A stretch of 45,664 nt of DNA, taken from assembly GCA_948433885.1 (NCBI GenBank), contig CAOJEC010000005.1, positions 1-45,664 of the forward strand, read 5' to 3'. This document shows positions 1 through 9,993 of this stretch, one piece after another. The DNA is from an uncultured bacterium. GTDB taxonomy: Bacteria; Bacillota_I; Bacilli_A; RF39; UBA660. Numbering within the stretch: the first letter of the stretch is position 1; each line of letters starts with the position of its first letter. A program made the position numbers and the translations under genes. A model generated the notes under the pieces. It searched no databases. It was not told the DNA's origin and saw only the letters and a program-made list of their open reading frames with translations.

Positions 1-102
1 ATTTGTGTTTTTTGAGAATCTTTGTTCTTCTTTTTGTCTTTTTCGTTGAATTTTTCCTTTTGATTCTGAAAATACCGAACTAATATAGTTATTGAAACAT
101 CT

Positions 103-1101
103 ATGGAAAATGTGTTATACTATATTCGTGATAATAATGGTTCGCTAGTAGGATTCAAATATAACGGGGCTCTCTATTATTACGTCAAAAATTTACAACA
201 AGATATCATAGGCCTTAAAGACGCAGATTTCAATACAATTGCTACATATACGTACGATGCTTGGGGAAAACTTCTAAGTATAAAAGGATCTGACGGAAAA
301 GAAATTACAAATGAAAACCATATAGCTCACATCAATCCATTCCGTTATAGAAGCTATTACTATGATAAAGAGACAGGCTTGTACTACTTAAAGAAAAGAT
401 ATTATGACCCAAATTGGTGTAAGTTTATTAATACGGATAATCTTATTAATAAAGATGCTTTAGGAACTAATACATATAGTTACTGTAGTAATGAACCAAT
501 AAATAGAGCAGATTCATCAGGCCAAGGATGGTTCGTTTTAGGAGCAATTGTTGCAGGAGCTGTAATTGGTGGTACAATAAAAGTGATTTCTAATATCGTA
601 AACAAGAAAAAACCACTTGATGGAGTTGCAGGAGCAGTTGTAGGCGGAGCAATTACAGCGGGAATGACAGTAGCAAGTAAAGGAACTCTAACTGTACCAG
701 CAGTTATTGTTGGTTCTCTTGTAGAGACTACAACTAATGAATATATTTCATATAGAACTAAAAAGAAAGAAGTTACACCCGAAAATTTAGCAGATACCGT
801 TGTTACATATGGAGAGACTTTAGTCAATACAGGAATATCATGCATAACAGGCAACATAGTAAGCGAGATAATTCCAGTAAATATGACCTCATGGATACAA
901 CCGGAAAAAATTATATCAAGCCTTATAGGTAACTATGCTTTAAAATTAGATGCCCAAAATGTCATAACAGGAATAATTATGATAGGAATAAGCAAAATTA
1001 TTTCTAATATTATAGAAGATGCTAAAAATATTACTAAAGGTGGAAAAGAACCCACAGTTACTAAAAGTATTTATCCGAGTTTAGACCTAGTATATTTATA
1101 A
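103..1101 (+). CDS. RHS repeat-associated core domain protein with C-terminal toxin tip, N-terminally truncated
   Basis: This is the C-terminal end of an RHS/YD-repeat polymorphic toxin, normally a very large secreted or surface protein that delivers a variable toxic tip to competing cells. Residues 1-135 carry YD-type repeats and end in the RHS core signature (RYYDPNWCKFINTDN, then NTYSYCSNEPINRADSSG), the usual boundary before the toxin. Residues 140-230 are rich in Gly, Ala and Val with glycine-zipper character, and the last 100 residues are also hydrophobic, so a membrane-acting toxin is possible; I do not recognise the family. The same frame is open only back to about position 70, where a stop ends it, so more than a thousand residues of the usual protein are missing. 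Either this is a displaced orphan tip or the window begins at a break in a repetitive gene. The neighbour at 1115 is a candidate immunity gene. Confidence 0.8.
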   Translation: MENVLYYIRDNNGSLVGFKYNGALYYYVKNLQQDIIGLKDADFNTIATYTYDAWGKLLSIKGSDGKEITNENHIAHINPFRYRSYYYDKETGLYYLKKRYYDPNWCKFINTDNLINKDALGTNTYSYCSNEPINRADSSGQGWFVLGAIVAGAVIGGTIKVISNIVNKKKPLDGVAGAVVGGAITAGMTVASKGTLTVPAVIVGSLVETTTNEYISYRTKKKEVTPENLADTVVTYGETLVNTGISCITGNIVSEIIPVNMTSWIQPEKIISSLIGNYALKLDAQNVITGIIMIGISKIISNIIEDAKNITKGGKEPTVTKSIYPSLDLVYL

Positions 1102-1114
1102 TTAATGAAAAGGA

Positions 1115-1849
1115 ATGATTATATTGAAAATAAAGAACACATTGTTTGAAATAATATTTAAGATTCTAGTTATACATAGTTGCTTATTTTTGATTGTTGC
1201 TATTGGCACTAAACTTATTGAAACTAATATTCAAACTACTAATTTATTAGAACAAATTTTCAACCTTAGTATTATTTTAGGTTTTGCATCAGGTATACCG
1301 ATGGTGATAATGTTACTTTTGATGTTACAAAATCCCTATCCTACAGTATATAAGTGCACTAGCTCTAATTTCAATTATATAAGCAGTCATATAGAAAAAA
1401 AGCTATTAGCAACTGGTTTTGAGATTTTGTTTGACGAAAGCAAAAAGGACAATTTACAAAGACTAAAAATATTCAAACGATGTATGAATAAAAATGTTAA
1501 CTATATTTTCTTTATATCATATTGCGAAAAACTTACGGAAAATATCGTCAAAGATATTGAGGAGAAAAAAAATGAAATTATTGAAAATCTTCCTCGTCAT
1601 AAAATAGATTATGTAATTCCAATATTTTGTGTAAACGAAGATTCTCCTACACTAAAAACACTTTTAAATAACAACATTTTACAACTTCCTGAAGAGAGAC
1701 GATTATTTGTAGGCATTTGTTTACAAGATAATACTATGACTGTCGCAACACAAAAATATGGACTATATGAAGATGAATGTAAAAAACTTAAGAAATATTT
1801 TTTACAATTATCAAACGAAATCATAGAAGATGATTCAAATAATATATAA
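1115..1849 (+). CDS. Two-helix membrane protein, candidate RHS immunity protein
   Basis: Unrecognised protein of 244 residues with two hydrophobic helices (about residues 11-32 and 46-70) and a soluble C-terminal domain that ends in a conserved-looking block, RLFVGICLQDNTMTVATQ. It begins 13 bases after the RHS tip, in the place where immunity genes of polymorphic toxins sit. Its C-terminal half resembles the broken gene at 2800-3620 (LFVGIC versus IYVGIC, followed by a similar YLYFDDCYKNLLKVL-type tail), so it belongs to a small local family. A membrane-embedded immunity protein would fit a hydrophobic toxin tip, but that is inference. AGGA directly abuts the ATG at 1115; a TTG at 1124 has better spacing from it and may be the true start. 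Confidence 0.6.
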   Translation: MIILKIKNTLFEIIFKILVIHSCLFLIVAIGTKLIETNIQTTNLLEQIFNLSIILGFASGIPMVIMLLLMLQNPYPTVYKCTSSNFNYISSHIEKKLLATGFEILFDESKKDNLQRLKIFKRCMNKNVNYIFFISYCEKLTENIVKDIEEKKNEIIENLPRHKIDYVIPIFCVNEDSPTLKTLLNNNILQLPEERRLFVGICLQDNTMTVATQKYGLYEDECKKLKKYFLQLSNEIIEDDSNNI

Positions 1850-1858
1850 CATGTAAAA

Positions 1859-2061
1859 ATGAAATTGATAATGGCACACATACAGTATAGAGACCATCAT
1901 TAATAAAATAGGTAATTTAGTAACAAGATTGTAGATAGAAAAGGACCAGCTCACTTAATCCATTTGCAAAAACTATAAATAATATAGCATATGGTTTGCA
2001 AGAAATAGGATACCTTAGCACTTATGATTGGGATAAAACGTATTCTTATATAATTGAATAA
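1859..2061 (+). pseudogene. Decayed RHS toxin tip remnant
   Basis: No intact frame spans this interval, but two frames carry protein-like fragments. One reads TIINKIGNLVTRL near 1895-1930, and another reads SSLNPFAKTINNIAYGLQEI, continuing in frame through GYLSTYDWDKTYSYIIE to a TAA at 2059-2061. The wording resembles the tail of an RHS-associated tip, and the fragment sits just upstream of another immunity-like gene. I read it as a displaced second toxin tip that has lost its frame. Confidence 0.45.
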
Positions 2062-2076
2062 GACATACAAAAAGGA

Positions 2077-2634
2077 ATGAGAATCTATGGTTCAAATATT
2101 AAAAAAAATTATAATAAAAATAATAAACATCATAAAAAAATATTCAAATTTTTATTAATATCATTTAGCATTTTAGTATTATTAGGTAATATAATTGTCC
2201 TAATATTCTTTTGCATATTATCCACAATAGACGTAAATGAAAATCCTCATCCATTTGAGAAAAGATATGATTCAAAATTACTTATTGATAGCTACATAGG
2301 CTATAAAGAACCGATATATTCTTGTTTATTCTCTTGTATGATTTATAGCGAATATTATTACGAAAACGCATCAGAGCAGTTTGAAGATAATACAAATTAT
2401 CAAAAAGTAACGAATGATAATATAACCTTATTAAAAAAATTATTTTCACGATTTTCTTCCTTTTCAGAATATGAAGAAGTCTTAAGTTTTAAATATAAAG
2501 AACAATTAAAATTAGATGATTTATTCTATTTGGATTACAAAAAAATAAAAATGAAGAAATATATGAATATACAATTTACTATTATGATAAGAAAAGAGAG
2601 ATTCTATACTACTTCTATGATTTTGACTAGATAA
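2077..2634 (+). pseudogene. Single-pass membrane protein, immunity-like, frameshifted near its end
   Basis: Unrecognised 185-residue reading frame with a basic, Asn/Lys-rich N-terminus and one strong transmembrane helix (about residues 24-48), followed by an acidic, Tyr/Asp-rich soluble part. The last 30 codons look wrong. At the run of seven A at 2539-2545 a one-base shift gives a much more natural tail, NEEIYEYTIYYYDKKREIL then YYFYDFD, with a stop at 2628-2630. So the gene most likely carries a one-base indel in a homopolymer, real or from sequencing. Its position after a toxin-tip remnant suggests an orphan immunity gene; no function can be assigned from sequence alone. Confidence 0.5.
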
Positions 2635-2799
2635 AAATATCGTGGAGTATCTATATAATTATATTCATAGGCCTTCTCCACAACAAAATTTGGAAGCACA
2701 ATAATTGGTCAATATTAGATAGTTATAATCATGCATTTATACATTGTCAATAGAAATATCGGACTAATATTTATAAAAAATTGAGTTGTAGGAGGCACT

Positions 2800-3620
2800 A
2801 TGATAAAAATATTCGAAGAAAACATCATCTTAATATTCATAATAGTTTCACTCGTAGGTTTTATTGTCAGTAAAAAAGGAAGCAAAAGACTAAAAATATC
2901 AATTATGAGGATATTAGCTATAATAGAATGAATATTAGTTATATTTTGCACCGTAATGGTATTAAAACAAAGGTTTATTTTAAATGGAATTCCTGATTTT
3001 GATAAAGACATCTCTTACATTTTATTGATGATATTATTCTTTATACCTATGTTATTTTGTGGTGTAACAACAAATACAGTAAGAAAAGTAGAGTATGAAT
3101 TACAACAAAGAACCTTTAAAAGCCTAATAGATTTTATACAAATTTTATACAAAATCAATTAACTCCAACTAATTATAAACAAGTACTTAATGAAAAAGAT
3201 TTAATTGCTTATAGATATAAAAAAGGCGAAACAATAAAAATGTTTATAATATCACATATAAACGATATTAACGAAGAAAAGTATAGAGCTATAGACAATA
3301 GAATACAAAACTTTATTAAAAATGATTTTAAATATATTCTTGGCGGTATATTAAAGACGAGGGCACTAATCATAACGAATATAATTATAACTAACAACCA
3401 TAATGAATTTCTTAATAATATGATGTTAAAAAGAATACAAAATCCAAGATACTATAAAATCTATGTAGGAATATGTACCAAAGAAGCAAAGATGTATATA
3501 TATGAAGATATAAAAGGATTCGGTTATTTATACTTCGATGATTGCTATAAAAATCTTCTAAAAGTATTAAATTTAAAAAAGAGTTCTAAAATAATTTTTT
3601 CATTCGAAGATATCTCATAA
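2800..3620 (+). pseudogene. Broken paralogue of the 1115-1849 membrane protein
   Basis: A start at 2800 with a good GGAGG ribosome binding site opens a frame encoding a transmembrane helix, interrupted by TGA at 2929-2931. The same frame continues after the stop (ILVIFCTVMVLKQRF, a second hydrophobic segment following) to a TAA at 3160-3162. A different frame then takes over, already open upstream of 3162 (FIQNQLTPTNYKQVLNEKD), and runs through an ATG at 3240 to 3620. The C-terminal piece matches the end of the 1115-1849 protein (IYVGIC versus LFVGIC blocks). So this is one gene carrying a nonsense mutation and a frameshift between about 3110 and 3160. It looks like a spare immunity gene in decay. 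Confidence 0.65.
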
Positions 3621-3650
3621 GAGTATTGATGAATACAACAATGCTCTTTT
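3619..3650 (+). terminator. Rho-independent terminator after the immunity array
   Basis: The arm AAGAGTATTG (3619-3628) pairs with CAATGCTCTT (3639-3648), with one G-U pair, and is followed by a short T run. It overlaps the stop codon of the preceding pseudogene. Confidence 0.7.
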
Positions 3651-3676
3651 CATTTTGACTAGAAAGGACTTTCATT

Positions 3677-3784
3677 ATGACACTATTTAATACAAAATAC
3701 ATATATCTAAAAAATACAACTTCACTCACTATTAATTGGCAATTTCTATACTCCTTGGATAAAGATTTAATAAATTTAGAATAG
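3677..3784 (+). CDS. Small hypothetical protein (35 aa) upstream of the holin
   Basis: A 35-codon frame starts at ATG 3677 with an AGAAAGGA ribosome binding site 10 bases upstream and ends 10 bases before the holin gene. The product starts MTLFNTKYIYLKNTTSLTIN and ends in an acidic tail. It has no transmembrane segment. Small proteins directly before holins are common in phage lysis cassettes, but I do not recognise this one. The good ribosome binding site and tight spacing are the only support. Confidence 0.4.
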   Translation: MTLFNTKYIYLKNTTSLTINWQFLYSLDKDLINLE

Positions 3785-3794
3785 AGAATTTAAT

Positions 3795-4178
3795 ATGGAA
3801 AAAACAATATTTTACATCAACATTATTATTAGTTTCCTCGCTTATATATTTGGAGGATTCGATTATCCCTTCATCTCATTAATGCTTGTAATTCTCCTAG
3901 ATTACATCACTGGCATCCTGAAAGCAATATATAAGAAAAACTTAAATAGCTCATTAGGACGAAAAGGAATTATAAAAAAATTTGGCTATTTGTTTATAGT
4001 AATTCTCGCAACCTTATTTGATAGATTAATAAATGACCAAACGATGGCAATTAGAACGCTCGTTATCTACTTCTTCTTCTCGAATGAAGCAATTTCTATT
4101 TTAGAAAACTGGGGAGCTTTAGGTTTACCCCTCCCAAAAAGACTATACGAAGTATTTGAAAAACTAAAAAAAGAGTAA
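3795..4178 (+). CDS. Phage holin family protein (TcdE/toxin-secretion holin type)
   Basis: A 127-residue membrane protein of the usual length for the phage_holin_4 (TcdE/BhlA-like) family. Hydrophobic segments lie at about residues 5-22, 25-45 and 60-95, with the family-like blocks LLDYITGILKAIYKKNLNSS, GRKGIIKK and FFFSNEAISILEN. The C-terminus is short and basic. Such holins open the cytoplasmic membrane for endolysins, and relatives in clostridia release large toxins. Here it stands next to an RHS toxin and decayed immunity genes with no endolysin beside it, so a toxin-release role is possible. A phage remnant is the alternative. The M23 enzyme at 31250 is about 27 kb away. Confidence 0.8.
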   Translation: MEKTIFYINIIISFLAYIFGGFDYPFISLMLVILLDYITGILKAIYKKNLNSSLGRKGIIKKFGYLFIVILATLFDRLINDQTMAIRTLVIYFFFSNEAISILENWGALGLPLPKRLYEVFEKLKKE

Positions 4179-4188
4179 GGATTTTTTT

Positions 4189-4221
4189 GACTGTATGGCT
4201 GATGCCATACGGTCTTTTTTT
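4189..4221 (+). terminator. Strong Rho-independent terminator after the holin
   Basis: GACTGTATGGC pairs with GCCATACGGTC (one G-T pair) around a 4-base loop, followed by seven T. A stem of 11 pairs is a textbook terminator and closes the left island. Confidence 0.9.
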
Positions 4222-4359
4222 ATGTTTCCGAATCCATTTTACTCTATCAGAGAAAAGCAAATGTTGTATAAACACCCTAAAAATGGTAAAATAAAAGCAG
4301 TTTTGGTGTTATCTAGTCCATCTAGTATTATAGAGTATTATCTAGTTTTTAAAAACAAA

Positions 4360-4488
4360 TTTGTGACTTTCATTCGTGCATTAGCAAAAAGTGTCATATT
4401 AACCACATATTTATGCACGAATTTTAGAAATTTGTGCACGAATTGTTGGCTGATATGACACCTTTTAAAAAATGAAAAAAGTCACAAA
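4360..4488. repeat. Three-tier nested inverted repeat
   Basis: Three pairs of inverted arms share one centre. The outer arms are TTTGTGAC (4360-4367) and GTCACAAA (4481-4488). The middle arms are GTGTCATAT (4391-4399) and ATATGACAC (4453-4461). The inner arms are GCACGAATTT (4415-4424) and AAATTTGTGC (4428-4437), with a 3-base loop and one G-T pair. The whole can fold as one interrupted hairpin of about 129 bases. It lies in the intergenic gap between the holin terminator and uvrB, just upstream of the uvrB ribosome binding site. It could be a small non-autonomous mobile element, a structured leader or a repeat family member. Confidence 0.65.
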
Positions 4489-4514
4489 ATAGTAATAAAA
4501 GAGGAGGAAAAAAT

Positions 4515-6464
<1,950 letters not shown>

Positions 6465-6469
6465 AAATA

Positions 6470-7222
6470 GTGAAAGCATTGATAACAGGTGCTTCGAGTG
6501 GAATCGGAGAATCCATGGCATATTACATGAAAGATTTAGGATACGACTTGATATTGACGGCATCCGACGAAAATAGACTTGCCAAAGTTGCCAAAAACAT
6601 CGGTGGAAAAATCGAAACGATCGTATGTGACTTACGTTATGAAGAAGAGGTATACAAACTGTACGACAAAGTAAAAGATGAAAACATCGACATATTGGTA
6701 AACAATGCCGGATTCGGTTTATTCGGCGACTTTGTGAAGACAGATTTGGATAGAGAACTAGAAATGATAGAAGTCAACATCAAGGCCGTTCACATTCTCA
6801 CCAAATTGTTTCTTCGCGACTTTTATGAACGAGATTCCGGTTTCATCCTAAACGTCGCATCCTCTGCCGGCTTCATGGCAGGACCCCACTTGGATACGTA
6901 TTATGCTACCAAAAATTATTGTTTAAAACTCACTTTGGGTATCTATGAAGAATTGAGAAGAGCCAAGTCCAATGTGCATATAAGTGCTCTTTGCCCAGGA
7001 CCAGTCGATACTAATTTCAATCGAGTAGCCAAAGGTATATTCAAAATAAAAGGAGCAAATAAAGATTACGTAGCCAAGTACGGCATCGATAAAATGCTGA
7101 AAGGTAAGTTGATCATTATTCCGACTTTCAAAATGAAAATGACCATATTTTTCCAAAAATTTATACCGACAAAATTACTTCTTCGCATTACCTACAAAAT
7201 ACAAAACCGTAAATCACTTTAA
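6470..7222 (+). CDS. Short-chain dehydrogenase/reductase (SDR family)
   Basis: An NAD(P)-dependent oxidoreductase of the classical SDR type, substrate unknown. The Rossmann glycine motif TGASSGIG lies at residues 6-13, NNAG follows near 80, the catalytic Ser is in NVASSAGF, and the YxxxK motif is Tyr144/Lys148 (YYATK). At 250 residues it has the family length. The basic, hydrophobic C-terminus resembles the membrane-associated DltE/YqjQ-like group, which act on lipids or acyl chains, but the substrate cannot be read from sequence. It starts with GTG, and its ribosome binding site (AGTGAGGT) lies inside the end of uvrB, so the two are probably translated together. Confidence 0.88.
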   Translation: MKALITGASSGIGESMAYYMKDLGYDLILTASDENRLAKVAKNIGGKIETIVCDLRYEEEVYKLYDKVKDENIDILVNNAGFGLFGDFVKTDLDRELEMIEVNIKAVHILTKLFLRDFYERDSGFILNVASSAGFMAGPHLDTYYATKNYCLKLTLGIYEELRRAKSNVHISALCPGPVDTNFNRVAKGIFKIKGANKDYVAKYGIDKMLKGKLIIIPTFKMKMTIFFQKFIPTKLLLRITYKIQNRKSL

Positions 7223-7230
7223 AAAAACGG

Positions 7231-7259
7231 TTTAAAACCACCAATATTAATGATATAAT
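7231..7259 (+). promoter_or_regulatory. Promoter for the pyrophosphatase gene
   Basis: A TATAAT -10 element (7254-7259) has a weak -35, TTTAAA (7231-7236), with 17-base spacing. The ribosome binding site AGAAGGAAG and the ATG follow. Confidence 0.5.
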
Positions 7260-7296
7260 ACCATCAACAAGTACAAAAAAAGAAGGAAGAAAATCT

Positions 7297-8919
7297 ATGA
7301 AAACATACATATTTGGACATAAGAAACCGGACACCGACAGTGTAACCGCAGCGATCAGTCTTTCGTATCTAAAAAACAAGATGGGCCTAGACACAGAACC
7401 CCGCGTATTAGGAGAACTCAATAAAGAAACTCAATTCGTTTTGAATTACTTTAAAATTGCTCAACCTAAATTTTTAAATGACGTCAAAGTACAAATAGAA
7501 GACGTCCCTTTTCGTCGCGACATAATGATAAATGAAGAAGCCTCGATTTATGAAGCGTATACTTACATGGTAGATAATGGAATAACAGGATTACCTGTTG
7601 TCAAAGATAAAAAGAAATTTGTCGGCTACGTTTCTTTGAAAGAAATAGCAACCGATTTCATAAGAGGAGACTTCGATAGTCTCTATGCATCTTATGACAA
7701 TATCATCAAAGTCTTAGATGGAAAAGAAGTGCTCAAATTCGATGAAGAGATAACCGGTCAAATCATGGCGGCAACTTTCTCAAGTGAACTCATACTTGCC
7801 GATTCGGATATTTCTAATAATACGATCGTCATCGTTGGAGCACGCAAATACGTTGTCGATTACTGCATTAACAAAAGAGTCAAATTGATAATTCTCGTAG
7901 GAAATCAAACGTTGAGTGAAGAAGAATTTGCTCAAGCCAAGAAGAACAAAATCAACGTCATCAGTACCAATAAGAAAAGTTTTGAAACTTCTAAATTGAT
8001 AGGACTATCGAATTACATCAAAGGTATATTGAGAAATGAAAAGCCGGTAACATTCGAACTTAAAGATTATTTGACCGACTTTTTCGAAGTTTCTAACAAA
8101 CTCAAACACACAAACTATCCGATAGTAGATAAAAGAGGAAATTGCAATGGACTTCTTAGACTTTTAGACGTTAATACATACGATCGCAAAAAAGTCATAC
8201 TCGTCGACCACAATGAAATAAAACAAAGTGTCGATGGATTGAATGAAGCCGTCATTTTAGAAATTATCGATCACCATGCATTAGGAAACTTGACGACGAA
8301 TGCTCCTATTTCGTTTAGAAATATGATACTAGGAAGCAGCAATTCTATAATATACCATTTATACAAAGAAGCAGGTATCGAAATACCTAAAGACATTGCT
8401 GGACTGATGCTTTCGGGAATTTTATCTGATACGCTGGTTTTGAAAAGTCCTACTGCAACCGAACAGGACAAAGAAATTGCTAAAGAACTTGCACGAATTG
8501 CCGAAATAGATATACAAGATTACGGTATGGAAATGCTCAAAGCAGGTTCGAGTCTAAAAGGCTTATCGATCGAAGAAGTGGTATTTTACGATTACAAAGA
8601 GTATAAAGCCAATGATATGAACTTTGGTATAGGTCAAATTCTAACACTCGATTACGAGGACGTATTGAATCACAAAGATGAATATGTTGAATTTCTCAAT
8701 AAATCGAGCAAGATGAAAGGGTTCAAAGTAATAGCACTCTACATCACAGATATCGTCGACAACGGTTCCTACGTATTGTACAATAGTTCCGCCGAGAAAT
8801 TGATGTCTCTTGCATACGAAAAAGAAGACATGCACGAAGGCTATTATTTGCCAGGTGTCATCTCACGTAAAAAGCAAATGGTTCCAAATATAATGAGCGA
8901 ACTAGAAAATATGGATTAA
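7297..8919 (+). CDS. ppaC: Manganese-dependent inorganic pyrophosphatase with regulatory CBS/DRTGG domains
   Basis: A family II (DHH) pyrophosphatase that hydrolyses pyrophosphate to phosphate in the cytoplasm and drives biosynthetic reactions. The N-terminal metal-binding signature is GHKKPDTDS (residues 7-15). A CBS pair lies at about 70-130 and 245-305, with a DRTGG-like segment between them. The DHH motif is at 325-327 (IIDHHALGN), and the DHHA2-type C-terminal domain (SDTLVLKSPT) follows. The length of 540 residues fits the CBS-PPase subgroup, whose activity is controlled by adenine nucleotides and diadenosine polyphosphates bound at the CBS domains. The gene is monocistronic, with tRNA-Arg downstream. 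Confidence 0.93.
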   Translation: MKTYIFGHKKPDTDSVTAAISLSYLKNKMGLDTEPRVLGELNKETQFVLNYFKIAQPKFLNDVKVQIEDVPFRRDIMINEEASIYEAYTYMVDNGITGLPVVKDKKKFVGYVSLKEIATDFIRGDFDSLYASYDNIIKVLDGKEVLKFDEEITGQIMAATFSSELILADSDISNNTIVIVGARKYVVDYCINKRVKLIILVGNQTLSEEEFAQAKKNKINVISTNKKSFETSKLIGLSNYIKGILRNEKPVTFELKDYLTDFFEVSNKLKHTNYPIVDKRGNCNGLLRLLDVNTYDRKKVILVDHNEIKQSVDGLNEAVILEIIDHHALGNLTTNAPISFRNMILGSSNSIIYHLYKEAGIEIPKDIAGLMLSGILSDTLVLKSPTATEQDKEIAKELARIAEIDIQDYGMEMLKAGSSLKGLSIEEVVFYDYKEYKANDMNFGIGQILTLDYEDVLNHKDEYVEFLNKSSKMKGFKVIALYITDIVDNGSYVLYNSSAEKLMSLAYEKEDMHEGYYLPGVISRKKQMVPNIMSELENMD

Positions 8920-8923
8920 AAAC

Positions 8924-8951
8924 TTGCAATTAGCATAAATTATGTTATAAT
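8924..8951 (+). promoter_or_regulatory. Promoter of tRNA-Arg
   Basis: TTGCAA (8924-8929) and TATAAT (8946-8951) are separated by 16 bases and end about 26 bases before the mature tRNA. Confidence 0.7.
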
Positions 8952-8977
8952 ATTGTTGTTCTCAGCAATATTATTTT

Positions 8978-9054
8978 GCGCTCATAGCTCAATTGGATAG
9001 AGCGTTAGACTACGGATCTAAAGGTTAGGGGTTCGACTCCCTTTGGGCGCACCA
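8978..9054 (+). tRNA. tRNA-Arg (anticodon ACG)
   Basis: A complete cloverleaf. The acceptor arm GCGCTCA pairs with TGGGCGC (one G-T pair), the D arm is TAGCTCAATTGGATAGAGC, and the anticodon arm TTAGA-CTACGGA-TCTAA has anticodon ACG. The T arm is AGGGGTTCGACTCCCT, and CCA is encoded at 9052-9054. ACG is expected to be deaminated to ICG and to read CGU, CGC and CGA. That fits the frequent CGA and CGT codons of the core genes here. Confidence 0.96.
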
Positions 9055-9111
9055 TAGTGTGATTAACTTGAACTCCCTTATTTATTGGGCGTTCGAGTCA
9101 TATTTTAAGTG

Positions 9112-9145
9112 AAAATCTTCACAAATGAGTGAAGATTTTTGCATT
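9112..9145 (+). terminator. Terminator downstream of tRNA-Arg
   Basis: AAAATCTTCAC (9112-9122) pairs perfectly with GTGAAGATTTT (9129-9139), followed by a T-rich tail. Confidence 0.8.
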
Positions 9146-9278
9146 TTTTTGCATTTTATATTTATTTTTTGTAAAAAGTAGAAAAGAAATAATAGTATAA
9201 AATATTTTTAAATCAGAAATTAAATTGATTTTATTCGGAAATATAACCTAAACTATTAAGAAATTATTTGATGTCTGC

Positions 9279-9313
9279 TATAATAGAGTTGACAAATAAA
9301 TTGTAATTTATTG
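9279..9313 (+). promoter_or_regulatory. -10 element plus AT-rich inverted repeat before the transglutaminase-like gene
   Basis: TATAAT at 9279-9284 has a poor -35 (TTAAGA, 9256-9261) 17 bases upstream. Just after it, CAAATAAATT and AATTTATTG (9293-9313) form an inverted repeat that ends at the GAGGAGG ribosome binding site. The repeat could be an operator or an early transcript hairpin. Confidence 0.4.
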
Positions 9314-9324
9314 AGGAGGTTTGT

Positions 9325-9993
9325 ATGAACAACATAATTAATACAGTTGATAGAAATAATTTGGAAAGTTTATTAGAAAATAAAAAACAAAATGAACTAA
9401 GTATTGAAATGATTTCATTTGCTAATAAAATTCCACCATTAGAACATGTAGAGGATTTAAAGTATATTGATGAATTATTTTATTCTTATTTTACTTCGGA
9501 TAAAAATACAAAAAAATTTGCGTGTACATCTGCTGAAATATTTTCAAGAAGAACATATTCGGGGTGCTCTGATATTGGTCTTGCAATAGCACCCATTTTA
9601 AGAATAAAAGGAATCCCTACAATATATGTTGAAAGTGCTCAAATTGAATAGATTAATGATGTACAAGAGAACAACGAAAGAAAAGAATTTATGCGAGGTC
9701 ATATTTTTTTGGAAATTTATATAAATAGTAAATGGTATTTGTATGATCCTACTTTTCACCTAGTATATGATGGATATAATTATGATAATTTTTGTTTACC
9801 TAGAAACTTTTATGTTTTTGCTAAAGCATTGAACTGTCATGAATTTAACGTTTATAGTGTAAACGATGAAAAGAAAGTTGGTATTAGAGTATTAAATAAT
9901 TATGATATTTCTGAATATAAAGAACCTAATTATGAAATGATTAATTTAAAAGCATTATATTTTGATGAGAATAAAAATAGAATAATCAAGTAA
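9325..9993 (+). pseudogene. Transglutaminase-like protein split by an in-frame TAG
   Basis: One frame runs from ATG 9325 (strong GAGGAGGT site) to 9993, broken only by TAG at 9649-9651 (codon 109). The two halves together form a transglutaminase-like (papain-type) fold: catalytic Cys81 in SGCSDIGLA, His126 in GHIFLEIYI and Asp141 in WYLYDPTF, in the order and spacing expected of this superfamily. The stop separates the Cys from the His and Asp, so neither half should be active alone. TAG ends other genes here normally, so this is a nonsense mutation, a sequencing error or a rare suppressed stop. The gene uses fewer CGA and TCG codons than its core neighbours, which suggests transfer. The full length would be 222 residues with no signal peptide. 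Confidence 0.7.

Noticed and set aside
1..75. Lysine-rich open frame on the minus strand at the left edge
   Set aside because: A stop follows upstream with no start codon, and the segment is too short and low-complexity to support a gene.
2929..2931. TGA read as tryptophan (mycoplasma code)
   Set aside because: TGA ends normal genes here, for example the thioredoxin at 14394 and the beta-CASP gene at 36838, so this TGA is a real stop.
4195..4458. Open frame of 87 codons between the holin and uvrB
   Set aside because: It starts inside a strong terminator, has no ribosome binding site, and runs through the nested inverted repeat.
9061..9100. Second tRNA or att copy after tRNA-Arg
   Set aside because: GAACTCCC and GGGCGTTC recall the tRNA 3' end but do not form a cloverleaf or a long identical repeat.
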